Positions 11,401 through 26,400 of a stretch of DNA of 64,000 bases are shown here, piece after piece; position 1 is the stretch's first letter, and each line of letters opens with the position of its first letter. Made by a program: the position numbers and the translations under genes. The stretch lies in the NCBI GenBank assembly GCA_023846275.1, contig CM043877.1, positions 10,647,107 through 10,711,106 of the forward strand. Direction: 5' to 3'. The notes beneath the pieces are model-generated. The model was not told the origin of the DNA, did no database searches, and saw only the letters and a list, made by a program, of their open reading frames with translations. The DNA is from Vanilla planifolia. Lineage: Eukaryota > Streptophyta > Magnoliopsida > Asparagales > Orchidaceae.

Positions 11401-14400
11401 AACCAGATCTTTTTGTATGCATGTTCATGCCTAAAAAAATATGACAAGCAAGAGCTCTGAATAAAATAAATCAAAGTTAAAAGAAAACCTTGCAGAAAGT
11501 TCCATAAAGTCCTTTTGGGCAATCATTGCCAGAGACAGTACCATTTCCTCCAGCAAAACCTCTACCATAACTCAGTCCACCCCTGTCAATAGGAAAAAAA
11601 AAGGAAACTTGTACTAATTATGAAGAAAAAATACACAATACCATAACTCGGTCCACCCATCAATATGAAAAGATATAATAATTATGCTAATTTCAAAGAA
11701 AAATAGATAACAATCATTAACAAAAAATGAAACATGAGACTTGCATAAGAAATGGAAATCAAATCAATCTCGATCATTTTCAGAAGGTATTAATTGCAAT
11801 GCAAAATTGGTGGACCCTTTGGTGGGAGATCAAAAATAGGTTCCTTCAAAAGTGAAAAGCAGTCAAATTATGAAAAGATGAGCATTAAATGAAAATGTAA
11901 ACACAATATGATGAAATAAGAAGAATGAAGCAGTTAAGATGATATAAATCTCCAAAACACTATCCTTTCATTCATGAACAAAAAAACCTCCAACACCGAT
12001 AAACAACATAAGATGACTCATACGGCACATGACTAATATGGCACAAAATAAACCAAAGTTGCACATACAACCATACCTCACTACAAGTTCACTCAAACAT
12101 ACTTAAGTGACCCAAAATAAAATACTAAAATAAATGCATGACAATCAAATAAAATAAACTAAAAAATAACTCTCTATTATCAATCAGATTTGAAAGATTA
12201 ATTCTGCAGAAACACAATGTAAGGGCAACTCATTGCCTTACATTAATGTTCTATAACCAAAATACATATGACAACAAAAGTGATAACAGTTGTTTACCCA
12301 AGATGGCAGTCTCACAAAATCATCGACTATGATTGAAATCATAAAACGTTAAAGAAAGTGAATGCTGCAATACTCATTGAGTGTATCCATGCTACAATTT
12401 GCAATGAAGTAGAGCATAATGCTAATCCCAATATAATTTAGATAAGCATAATTATGCTTAATACAGTGATGATGATAACAAATCACTAAAATTTACAAAA
12501 TGTCCACGATGAAAAAAAAACAACAAGAATGAATAAGAAATGATAGAATAAACGAAAAAAAAGTTTGAACTTAAGACCTTGTCGTTATAGTTCCTTCTAC
12601 ACTGGCTATAGGGAAATACTCGTCGCCCGTTGGGATGTTTGACCAGTGGAAGTGAATCCTGCCACCACCACCTCCTCCACTATTTGAACCCCCAATACCG
12701 CCAATTGTTGAAATGACAGATCCATCATAAAGCATAACATTATGCAAGAAGAGAAGAATTGTACCACCAGATCCACCTCCAGGGCCAGAATTTGCTACAT
12801 CAGACAGGCTCCCTGTTTCTCCAACGCTTTGTCCATCTGCCCTGAGTGAACCATAGACTGACAAACTAGACAGAGAATGTTCCAACGAACCCATCACTGC
12901 AATAACAGAAAAAAAAATAATAAAGGATAAACCCAACAAAAGCAACATTATAGAATGAGGAGCAATAAATGCACTCTTCGTGCTTAACCACGATGCACAA
13001 AAAGATTGTTACTTTCAAATTAGTCCCAAGCAGTTATAAGTGTAATGTTAATGATTGAATATATGTCATTCAACCCCCCAAGGAAAATACAGTGTATCAT
13101 TTCAACCTAACACAAAAATATTAATAAAAAATGTTTGTAGCATAATCATGAAACTAGTTAAGAAAAACAGGAAACGTGAAAATTGTAGTCTTTAAATACA
13201 ACATTTTAGCTTGAATTGCATAGGAGAACACATAAATTACTACCATGCACAAACTACATATTGGTCAAATTTTAACTCTTCAAAAGCGTTTGGAGCACCA
13301 AACTCTTGCATTTGCAAACACAACACCTTAACAAATGGCTAAGACATGTGGAAACAATACATGTCACTTCATGAACTAGAAGTAACTGACTTCAAGAATC
13401 TAGAAAACACGAATCCCACTGATAAAAATTACAAGCCAACAATTGAGAACAAAAAGGTATCTCCATCTCACCTAAAATTCCCCCTCCAGCTGTTGAACCA
13501 GGCAAGCTGTCACTGCCACTACCACTGCCAAGTTCACAAGGCAAAGAAGCATCACCATAAATGATACCACCTTTAGCAATACCACCACTTATAATGCCAT
13601 CACCCCCTTTACCACCATGTCCACCACCACCACAAATACCACTACTTGAAGTCATACCTCTGCCAACACCACCTTTGCAGCCTGCCAAATGTAAATTAAA
13701 AAAATCAATCATATGCCCAAACATCAAAAGGTTAAACATTAACAAAGAATTATGCAACATTGACAGTTTAAGTGCTTACCTAAGCCAGATGCGGAAATTG
13801 TTCCAGAAGGATGAACAACAACAGTCCTTGCCCTATTAAAATGAACCACAGTACCTTGTATCAGCCCAGCCACTCCAATATCTTCAACGCGACATATCTA
13901 GATAACCAGAAAAGCATAAATTTCATAAAGTAATCCATGCAATATAAAGTAAATAAATATGCCAAAAAATTGAATCTACGTATCTTGTACATCAACACCT
14001 ACTTAGACCTCCTAAATATCCTATAACATGTAGATTGTCTTAGGTAAAAGCTAAGAGGAACAACCTGAATTGTGAAAGACAAAGATGAATTAACATTGCA
14101 ATCTTCAGGTGGATGAATCAGTTCTATGGGACAATCCCTCAGTTCACAGTCCCTCCTGGGAGCCCTAAAAACAGTTGGTAAAAGATGCACAATTTGAAAC
14201 AAAAAAAGAACCATTAAGATAATGCATTATCAACATTATTTAGCATACATTTCATCACTAGTTGAATTAACCAATGGACCACGAAGAACAGATCCAGGTC
14301 CAACCTATAAAAGAGAACAAGAAAGTTTAAGTGTCCATCCTGTAAAAATGGGCAAAAAAAAGTAAAGGTGTCAAAACAGTCAGGTATGGAATACATGATA

Positions 14401-17400
14401 TACTGCAAAAGCAAAGACCATTATCATCCACAAAAATCACCAGTAGCTTATTATACAAAGAAAATTCAACCAGAAAACAAATTTTAGTCTGGACAAAAAC
14501 AATGGAATAGACCAGCAGATCTAATTAGGTTACATGGAGAAAGTAATCTAGATAACAGGAGAAAGCTGGCCAAGGTACTCGCCATGCAAGTAGAAGCTTG
14601 TAAAGAAATATTGTTCACTGAACTATATTGGACTGGTAAAAACGTAGGTTTGCATGACTAATTGAATAGAAAAGTATGGCAAGACTTCGCATGAGGATTA
14701 TAAACTAATTGTATCTATAAAATACTACTATTATATTTTACTACAGTGAAAATAGGTTAGCAACCACAATATGAAATTCAAGAATACATACACAGCAAAA
14801 CTCCAAGTATGCTCAAGGGAAAATTTACTCTTTAAAGCCTTATGCATGAATTGAATTAAAGGTACAGAAAGTCCCCTTTGCATCACACTGACAAGGACAA
14901 AAGCAGCAATGAAAGAAAAGGACAAGCTAAACACTCTAAAAAATAAAATAAGTAATCCAAATACCTTGCACGCGAAATTTGGTGGGAAAAACCAGCAGTG
15001 GCATGTGCATTTCTAAAACTATATGCTGACAGATACAACCTTATAAATCATGCAAAACTACAAATATTTATCAGTTATTCGGCAATATGGCCAGAAGAAA
15101 ACAAAGATTGGTATACATTAACAAGAACAAGCCTATCAATAAGCAGCAATATTTCAGCATGCTCAAGTTCATAAAACAAACACTTCAGCAAAATTTCTGC
15201 ACATAACAAAAACCAGTGAAAATAAAAAGTAAAGACAATATGACATTAACATTGCACAAGTTGTATTCAGCATTTTATAGCCACATCCATTTAATGCAGC
15301 CAAAATGAGTTTTTAGCCATATAATTCCTCATTTGCTGAACAAAAAAAATCTAGACAATTAAAGATAAGATCTAATATCTCTTCCATGAATAGAAACCAT
15401 TAATAATTCAACATGCAAACTCATAGAATGTAGCAAACGTTCTAAATCAGCATGTAGATAATGAAACAGCAAGAATGGTAAACTTCAAATGGAAGCTTTC
15501 AGGAAGATCACAATCAACGTGTTACACTTCCAAGTAGAAAAACACAAAATACGCATTCAGACATGTTTAAAACAAGAAATTGGTGAAATAGTATTTAAAC
15601 TCACATTAATGCTGTAAAAGAGAGAGAGTATCAAGCGTTGAGCTTCAATTGTGTCTCCTGTACCAGACAAATTTAGAAGTCCTTGTCCATGAACTCCAAG
15701 ATTTGCGTTTGAACGTATCATTGAATTTTTCTGGCATCAAATAATCAGGTTATAGACAAGCATTTGTAAGCAAAAAAAAAAAAAAAAAAAAAAAAGATAA
15801 AAGGGTCAGCTTAGACTCAGTATTATACCCGCAGAACTATCAGATTGCTTGCCTCAAGCAAAGAGGTTGCAACTAGCGTGTCCCCACCACCATTTATTAA
15901 CATTTTTGAATTCCACATCAAAAACATCTTTACTGACATCCTCAAGGCCCCATATACCTGCGATATAAACAAAGCATGTAACATAATACAAAATTCTAGA
16001 ATTTATAATATTAATGTTTTATAGAGATCTATACTAAACTAAAAGGTAATAAAGCAAGATAGCACCAAAAGTCTGTAAGCAGGTTTCTTGCACCATCCTC
16101 GCGACTATTATATATTTACTTATGCCCACCACAGGATATATATGGAAATAGAAAAAAACAACAATATGAACAACAATAAGTCATAATATATTAGTGCCAA
16201 CTCAGTGATTTCTTTGTCTCCAATCAAATCTATTATTTACTAACTACTTGTTAAACTTCAAGCATAAAAGTTCAATCTGAATCATCTAATGTAATGTCTT
16301 TTTTCTTTTTTCTTCTTCCCTCTTACCACAATCAATGGAAATCATGAAAGGTGATTATTCCTGCATGCCAGCACCGTCAACCAAATTGGGAAGACCCAAC
16401 CCAAACCACTAGCACCATGAGATCAAACCAAGCATGTCAACTCTACATTGGCACTATGATCATATCTTAAGGCCAACAAAAGGCTCATAAATAATTTCTC
16501 TCCAAGGAGATTCATAAGACACCATTTACATTTCAATGCAAAAAAAAAGTGAACTATAAATAATAGAACCCTTTTACCAGAATGAGCCTCTACAATCAAA
16601 AAAATACGACAAAAGTGTAAGAGGCCTTACCCTCATATTTTAGGTGATATTCATAAAATCAAAATTGATTCCTTTGCAATCCACCACTATAATACCTCTC
16701 CTTATATACCCTCTTATTGAAGGGGACTAGTGTCATTCTTCTACCTTTCTTTGAATTTGTCCCACATTTAGTGATTTTTCATGGAAAGTCCAAATGCTAA
16801 TCCTCTAACTCTCAAACCATCTAAATCTAATGACATTCAATAATTCCATAATCCTATCATCGCCCCAATTCAAATTCATATCAACACATGCATATGTTAT
16901 ACAAGTTAACATTTTGGCATGGCATATTACATTTGATCTCAGACCATCATACAAATTTATAATATTTCAACACTTATCCACCATACACTTGGAGAAATCA
17001 ACATCTATTTTACAATAACTTTGCACGATAAACCTTAACAGCACCAAAAAGTTTTGCTAGCCTCACTACATTAATATTAAACAAATATTAAATTTTGATA
17101 AAAAATTTAAAGCATCACAACGTGCTAAATGCACTCCCCAACTTGAACTTGGATCTTACAAGTGGCATTATCATCTATTTTATCTTAATTCAATAAGATA
17201 GAACTTACGTCTGATCAACCAACTTTATATAACAACTTGATTTCCAATTATCATCTCAAAAAATTAAGACACACTAACTAAACTCATATTCATATAATAA
17301 GTTTTATGATCAATTAAGAATAAATATCTTAGTTTTATAGCTATAATGTATAACTCATCAATCTCCTTAACCCCTTCTCAAGCCTTACCTAAAAAAGGAA

Positions 17401-20400
17401 AACAATCACAATTATATGCAACTTATTATCCAATATTAGACATATATATATAGGAATATCATAACAAAAAAAAAATAGATATAACTTAAGATGAGACTTA
17501 ACATGCTCAACAATAAAAACTATCCCTTTTTACTCACATTAAATTCTATGTAAAAAGGCAAACAAACCAATGTTTTCTAGTATTACAAATATCCATGACT
17601 GCATCTTTAATTAATTCAACCTTTTCACTATGTCACTTTATGATTTCTAATAAATAATCAAACCAACTCTATTCATAGATTTGATATGCCATAACAAGTA
17701 ATTTTTTGGCCCTTTAACCAATAAATTTAGTTTTTTTAATAAAATACTACCAACTCCATTTTTTAAAGCCATTTTTCTTGCATGCCACATATTATTGATT
17801 ATCAAATTAAAGTTAATTTAGGAAAGGGCTTCTATGCATAAATGTCAATACAAAAGGCTAAAATTATCTACACAACACCCAAACTTTTAATATTACACTC
17901 ATACCACCTAAAACTTGAAAACTCTGTAAACTACCAATTGACAACTAGTATCCAGCAACAAACTAATCTAATTATAATTAAATTCTAATTTACAAAAAAT
18001 TACATTTCAGATTTCATGTTACCCTACTATCAACTTGACCCAAATATGTTTTCCTCATAATTGCTGTTACACTTCATTAAACCAACAATCGATGGCTCCG
18101 ACCAAAGATCTCTTACGCGTCAAGCAGCTCCCTTCAAAGGAACCAACAAGATCTTGGGCCGGACCTATCATTTGCCAATTTTGTTGAGTGCAAAATGTCA
18201 AGGTAGGAAACAAAATTACAACAAGGATGGGATGATGAGCAAATGGAGAAGAAAGCTTTTAAAACAAAACATTCCAATTTAAACAAATCCATGGGAATAT
18301 CAGCAGGTTTGCATCCAAAATCCAATTTCTCTTAGCAATATCTTAATTGCTACTAAAGGAAGAAGAATAAAAGAAACCTTATAGTGATCATCTTTCATGA
18401 TTCACAATCATAATATACAAATGCCAATCACCTGCATAGATAAATTCAACACATGCTTTGGAAGAATTATAAAAATAGCTTAGGTCTTAGTACGCCAGCT
18501 TATTGACCAAAGATTGCAGTCTAAATTGAGAACATAAAGATCTCGTATCCTTTATAATGGTGACTTAAACCTTGGTCTTAGAGGAAAAAGCTCTTGATTT
18601 TGAATATTACAAGTACTGTCAATGTTTTAGTATGTTTCTCATAGCATGCAAAATCTACAGTCATTCTGTAGAACATGAAGTTTTCACAAGTTTTATTATT
18701 CATAAAATTAATAAGTCATGACATCATCATGCTATTTTCCAGCTTCCAAGTCATAGAGTTTGAGTCATCCACTTTCCATGGTGCAGCCAAGTCGATAAGA
18801 TAGACCTCATTGCCATTTACAGACTGAAAACATTACAAAATGAGAAACAATTGGATGAAGTTCTGTCCATTTAAATAGTGACCAATGGAATGGAGAAAGG
18901 CTCCCTCAATGACTCTAGTGGTTTGGAGGATGGCAGCTAATATGTTGGAAATCACGTCTGAGTGTGAGCTCTCCATTCTAATAGCCATGTCTACCTTCTG
19001 GTTGTAGCAGATGTTTCAAGATTCAGTTCATGGTCTAATACCGTAAAGGAATTCATTGAAGGAATTATTTGAAATTTTCCTTGGCCGCTTGTGGAGCACT
19101 AGAAGCATCTGACCCTTTTCCCATAACATACATACCATACTTCTGTAAGTTACAATTCTCTGAACTAGAAAGCTAATTAGCAACTGGATGGAGGGACATT
19201 CACCTCCAAAATAGTGAATTAGCATTGCCAAATTACCATGAGTTGATGACAAAGACTCCTTTATTTGCTAATTACCTTTTTTTGCTAGCCATAACAGCTA
19301 TTTCTATGAAATGATTCCAATTGATTTTGAGATAAATTCAAGATCAAGTTAATTTGGAAACAAATTCCACGATGTGGATATGTAATATGTAAATCATATT
19401 AAATGTTTAGATGTAATGTGGATGACATGGCAATTTTAAGGTAACATGTATATAAAAACTGCATTTATCTTTGTAATGAATCATAGTTTCATTAATTCCA
19501 TCAACTTGCACATAAAATATTTAAACACTAAATTCTCGCCATAATATATCTTACATGCTAGTTTCTTTATCAGCATCCATCCATCCTTGATAGGAGAAGA
19601 CATGTACTTAAGTTTGGTCTTTGATGTAAAAGCCCGCTCGCTAACTTATCACTACACTTAAACAAAATATTGTATCCCTTTAATGACCAACCTATACCTA
19701 CTGCAATTCGCTAATATAGCTTTCACTAACAAGTTAGTCAAATATAAAAATGTAGGCAAGCAAAATGACTTTACAATGAATTTTATTTGATTTCATGCAT
19801 AAAATGCAGCAATCTACAGCAATAGTGCAAATATTGGCAAAAAAGTCTTCTTTTTAAGAGTTAACGTTAATTACATAGCAAAATAAAGCAAAATAAAATA
19901 TTTTCATAGCATATCAATTACAAAGAAGTTTGGCAATGGAAACACATACAAGAAAAGATTAGAGACAAGAAGATATGTTATTAAGCCTAAATCAATGTCA
20001 AGAACATGGAACATTGAAACAATAAACCAACAAAAAGTTGAGAAGTTAAAAAAAAGAAATTACTAATAATAAGAAACATCTTATAAGATAACATTAGAAA
20101 TTGATGTTAAAAAGAAAGAAAAACAAGGCAGTTCAAAACCTTAACCCAAATAAAAAGAATTAAGGAACAATAATTAAAAAGCAAAAGTGGTTGATGAGGA
20201 TAATAAATTGAGATGAACAATTTATATTCATGGCCTTTTATATGACAATTGATTGTCTTAACAAACTTATTTGTTTGAAAGAAAATAAAAAGTTTTATTT
20301 CATAGTTTTGATGAATAATAAATGGAAAGAAAGACTTAAAGAAAATGAAATATCAAAAAATACAAGTGGAAATCATTAATATAAATGTGAAAGATATCTT

Positions 20401-23400
20401 GTACTGAAAGAATTGAACAAAAAGAAATGTGACAAAACATAGGACAGAAATCATTCATACAAGTGAAAGACAACTCTTTACTAAATTATTCAATTTTATT
20501 TCGAAAACCGTAAAAGGAAAAGTAACTTGATATATATTGACAAGAACACAGAGAATATGAAGAATCATGCTAACTATATAGAAATAAATTTGATATACTA
20601 TCATTCGAAAATTTGGAAGAGTAATTCAGTGCAAACTAAGAAACATGGATATGATATAAGGATATGGATTCAGAGATAAGACAAAAAAGTAAAATACAAT
20701 ATATATCAAGATATGACAATTAAATATTATAAAATCATTAAAATCTGAATGCAAATAAAATTAAGTCATACTATCATATGCAAAGTAATTATCTTGCATT
20801 TTTGTGGAACTTGAGGTTTAGATTATCAAATATTACTTAAGATTACATTCTATTTATACAAACAATAATCAAAACACATAATATCAACTCATCATCGTTA
20901 TACTTATAATTTGATTGTAAATTTCGAAAACTTTAAAACTATTCTAATAAAAATATTGCAAAATAAAACATGATAATTATGTCAATCAACTCCTATTTAA
21001 AAAATATGTCAAACCATAAATCATTTTAAAACTTACATTGAATAAGAATCTCACAAATAAAGTTGAAGAAACTTAATTTTTTTTATTTCCCGCTTAGCAT
21101 TCATACCTACAAGGGATTATCTTTATCCTTTCAACCATCTTATACTTACCATACACAACATGAAGACGGTCTAGAAATGCTTAAGAAGTATCAAATAAGT
21201 ATCAGGGAGTATCGACCCTTTTGATATTTTTTTTAAATCTGATAGCCACATGGAATATCAATATGTATTTGATAAAACTATCAAAGAGTATTGGTATCAA
21301 ATTCACATCTGATGCAAAAACACTTTAAAAAATCATTTTTCTACAAAATACAAAGTACAATATAAGACCATACTCTAGTATTAATTATTTTTATGTAAGG
21401 TAATCCATAAAAACCATCCACCTTCTCCAAGGTTGAATAAGAAATCTTAGGGGGCAAAAAGACAATCACATAAATTTTATTGATTAAGATAAGTCAAATA
21501 ATAGAGTTTAAAAAAATGACTTTAAAAGATTTTAAAAAAGAAAGATAATAATATTGCCTATATTGAAGTTAATAAAGATAAGTATAATTGAGAAATGATG
21601 TGTATGCACGCTCAACGATTACTCATCAAATGCTTTCCCATTAAAAATAGGCTTTAATAAGGCTTTTCTTTAAGTTATTCTTTTTAATAGATATTCTTAC
21701 ACATAGAATTGAGGATTACAATTTCCTTAAGCATTAAAGTCAAACTAGAGTAAATGGGGATAATAGTGAAGCCCAAAGGTTTTTGTATTAATAAATCTAA
21801 TAAAAAATATATAAAATACAAATTTTGATAGAAACATAATTGATGTGATAATTATAATTGGTGATCAAAATATATTATAGGAGTTCATTATTTTGGCTTT
21901 ATATTTCAAAATAATTAAAAAATAATAAATATGTAAAATATAAAACTCAAGCAAGTTAGATGAAATAAAAGAGTCTTTTTAATGCATAATGTTCTTGAAA
22001 GAACCTACCTAATATTAAAAACAAAACTTAAAAGACCACCACAAGACCAACACTAATGAGATCGAAAACACGTTAGACTAAGTGTTGAATAGATAAAAAT
22101 GTTCAAATAGATGAGCAACCTTAAAATATTATGACAAAAAATGAGTACAATTTTGAGAATGTTAGTTGGCATCGATTGAGGATAAACATAAAGAGGGCAT
22201 GCATAAATACTTAACGCCCTTATTCAGAGATATAAGTTATTATTTTTTAAACTTGTGAATAGTAGAAGACAGACAAAAAAAAGTGTTAATAGACTATTAG
22301 ATAGAACTAGGCAATCTTAGATATCTAGAATGAGTTTCTAATAGATAAAGCTCAATTGTCATAGAGGATTCATACAACCAAAACCTTTTAGATGAATCAA
22401 TGCTTGCTATTTTGATAGATAATAATCAATGAATCCAGAATTTTCATTCGCAAATAATTTGTGAAGGTTTTATGCTAATATGAGACTTTCTCAATGCTTT
22501 TGTATTATCTCAACTTTTATTGGTGAGATGTTGTCTTGAACAAATCGAGTTTTATCTTTATCCAAGGGATCCTTTCTTGTTTCACCCATCTCAACATGCT
22601 TAACTATGAAATTCTTTTAGAGCTTAGGATCCACCCTCCTATACCTGATGTTGGACTTATTCATTCCTATAAACCATCACCTAGAAGCAGCTCCTTGTCC
22701 TATGATTACCATTTCTAAGCCATCACCTGACGATCACTCCTGACCTTCTTTGGGCTTGAGTAGGGCATGCTTAAAATACTTAATGTCCTTATTAAGAGAT
22801 ATAAGTTATTTATTTTTAAACTTGTGAATAGTGGAAGACAGACAAAAAAAAATGTCAACAAACTATTAGACAAAATTAAACAATCTTAGATATCTAGGAT
22901 GAGTTTCTAATAGATAAAGCTCAATTGTCATAAAGGATTCATAAAACCAAAACCTTTTAGACGAATTAATGCTTATTATTTTGATAGATAATAATCAATG
23001 AATCCAGAATTTTCATTGTCAAATAATTTGTGAAGGTTTTATGCTAAGATGAGACTTTCTCAATGTTTTTGTATTATCTAAATTTTTATTGGTGAGATAT
23101 TGTCTTGAACAAATCGAGTTTTGTCTTTATCCAAGGGATCCCTTCTTGTTTCACCCCATCTCAAAATTACTCTAACTCCAACATGCTTAATCATGAAATT
23201 CTTATAGAGCTCAGGATTCACTCTCCTATAACTAATGTTGGACTTATTCATTCCTATAACCCTTCACATAGAAACCTATCAAAAGCCACTCCTTGTCCTA
23301 TGATTACCATTTCTAAGCCATCACCTGACGATCACTCCTAGCCTTCTTTGGGCCCGAGTGTCAAAGGCCGCTCAACTTTGCTTGGTTTGTCTTCAAATCA

Positions 23401-26400
23401 CATCGAACTAGAGGGGACACCGCTTTGATACCATATTATAACATTCCATACTTTATTGGTAAGGTATTATCCTAATCGAATTTTGTCATCATCTAGAAGA
23501 TCCATTCTTGCTTGATCACCCAAGCCCAAAACTACTCCAACTCCAACATGCATAACTATAGAGTTCTCATGAGATCCAAACCCAGGTTAACCCAAAAATA
23601 CGTCTCATCATTTCAAGGTTTATGATTGTACTTATACAGCTCATAATCTATTTTCATGTAGTCGTGTGGAACTTATTCATTCCTATACCTCTTCAATAGA
23701 AACCTACTAGGAGGCGCTCCTTGTCCGATAATTCCCCTCTATAAGGCATCACCCAACAATCACTCTCTACCCTCTTTACTCTTGATTATTAGAATTATGG
23801 TAGCCAAAGAATATCACATTCCTCCATTCAAAATTGAAAAGCACAACTTACCCTTGAAGGAATATCAATATACTTCCAAATTCTTCCCTTCTCTTTCTTT
23901 ATCACTATTTAATCAATTTTCAATCAATTATTTGTCATCCTAAAGTGATTTATTCCCCTAAACAAATCTTACTTTCAACAATCTACATCATGGTACAACT
24001 ACATGTCTATTGATAAAAAAAAATTGCCAACTACTAGAAATTTGACAGAAAGTTTTTACAAGAATCTTGAACTCCTCCCTCTCCCTCAACTAATGTTTCA
24101 TGTCATCAAAGCCATCAATCATGTTAAAAGTTAGAACCACAACATGACATTGACAAAAGAAAATTATCCAGTTTCTCATTATTTTCAAAAGGAGCTAACT
24201 CTAGATATGGAAAGATCATCCTAGGCCCTACACAAAAGTATATTGGCAGCTTGCTTGAGCGAAAATTTACTTCGCTGCTACACAAAACCACAATCTACGC
24301 AAAGCTAGCTGTTCATTACTTTAAAACTTTAATATAATGCATAATTGTATGTTTCCCAATCTTTTTATCTACCCCCCACATTTCCAGGACACCAAGCTTC
24401 GTAGAAGTTGCAATAGCAAATACAAGGCAAAAGGATCATTCCCTACACAAAGTACCTTGGAAGCATGCTTGAGCAGAATTTTACTTCGCTGCTGCACAAA
24501 ATCATAACCTAGACAAAGCTAGCTGTCCATTGTTTTAAAACTCCAATATAATGCATAAAGTTATATTACCCCAATCTTTTTACCTATCCCATGCATTTCC
24601 CAGGTACCAAGCTTCCTAGAGGTTGCAGTAGCAAACACAAGCCAGCAGCAATTCTGTAGTAATAGCAGTTTGGTCTTTTTAGCCTTCAACTGATGTTATA
24701 ATTTAAGTACTCAATTACCATTTTCTTTGTTTATGAAAACAAACGAGCAAGAGAAATGAGAGCATTTTCGATACTTAAATTATGTTGAAGCTTGAATCTT
24801 TTTAATAAAAAATCTAACGCTAGTCATGCTTAGAATATTAAAAGTCAAAAAATGTCTGTTTCCAACAAATAAAATATACAAATCAAACGTATACATATTA
24901 TTTAAATAAATAAAGAGCTGCAGTTTTAAAAAAAATTCATAAAACACGCATTACTTGTTTTCATCTTCTCACGTGCAACTAAAGCTAACATTTGAGGTGC
25001 ATTCAAATTCTTAAAAAGTAAAACACATGGCTGGATATCTATTATGGCAACACAAGTAATAATGGGAACTTCGCAAGAAAAAATATTGTATCAACAGTCT
25101 ATAGGATAATAAAACAATATTTCTCTCGTAATCTAAATGCCACAACATTTTTTGGAAGTATGACATCCATCACAAAACATTTTAACACATCAAGTGCTCA
25201 TTCTCCTAGACAATTGCTGAATAATCCTCCAATACCCAAGGAAAAATGTCCCGTCACTTGAGTTACTCTTTAAAAAAAAAGGCAGTAAACCTTGATACTC
25301 ATAAGAAAGTATACTGTTCTTAATGGAGAAAATATTAACCCCCAAAAGACTGGAACAAAACTTAATTATGATAATGATTATATTCTCAAGTACTAAATAA
25401 ACAACTATCATCATGCATATTGATTTTATTGTAAATTATTATCCTTTTTTTTTTTTTTTTTTTTTTTTGAAATTGAGTTTAGAACTCAAATGATGTGGGA
25501 GGGACTGAACTTGTGACCTTTGGCAACAATTATTGAGGTCTTTATCAACTAAACAAGTTAGCAGCAATAGTTTTGAAGTTTTTTGTGTACAATTCCTGGC
25601 AATGGCCTAATGAAAAATAAAACACTAATAATAAAAGTTCGATACCAATAACATGTCCAGATTAGAACAATCGCTTGATGAGAAATCTGAAAGTTCATTA
25701 TAGTAGAAAAAAAGTTTGAAAATTGCTGAGCCAATTTAATTGAAGTGTGTTGAAGTCACATATCATCAAATAATACACTAGAAACGGCAAATGATTGATC
25801 AAATGAGCTAGACTATTCTTGTCATATGTGCTTAATTTTGCCATGAAATATCAACATACAGGTAAGTTTATTGGTCTAATATGGGCATATCTTCATTGAT
25901 TTTGTATACTACATTTTTTTCAAATTTCACATAATTAACATCAATGATAATATTTTTCCAATACATTAAAATGACCAATTATAATCATACACAATAATTT
26001 GGATGTTTATTATTTTATCAGTCGCTTGAATGTTTTCTAAATCAATATCATGTTATTGAAACTTTTCTGATAATTTCGTAATGTTAGTGCTATGTATTCA
26101 TACACAATATTAAACATCTAGGAGGCCCGTCAAATGACAAATCAGATGTTGTCTCTTGTGAACACTTTATCAAATAAGATAGACCTTTGCCATAAACATT
26201 TAGATCTGGCAAGATATATCTCTGCAAAAATCACGGCATTCAATTTGCCCACTTTTCCAAGAACTAACATGCCAAAGAGTAGGAAACCTGATTCAGAAAA
26301 CCACATTGCATTTCCACAATCTTCAGCAAAACACATGGCATCCATTTTATTTCTATGAGTGGCACTAAGCTCATTTCACACAAATCAGCAGAGTAACATT

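Larger units (their letters stand above)
5452..11488 (-). other. Intron 12 of the glycine-rich gene (6.0 kb), repeat-rich
   Basis: No coding exon of the host gene is recognisable here. The intron contains CT/CA simple repeats near 6855-6920, three diverged copies of a roughly 0.5-kb non-coding repeat (about 7370-7945, 7950-8490 and 9758-10190), and a 124-bp tandem duplication at 9518-9757. A 79-codon plus-strand open frame at 6166-6405 has no recognised motif. Confidence 0.7.

Noticed and set aside
13346..13839. Plus-strand proline-rich open frames
   Set aside because: They are antisense shadows of the glycine-rich exons 9-10; glycine codons GGN read as proline CCN on the other strand.
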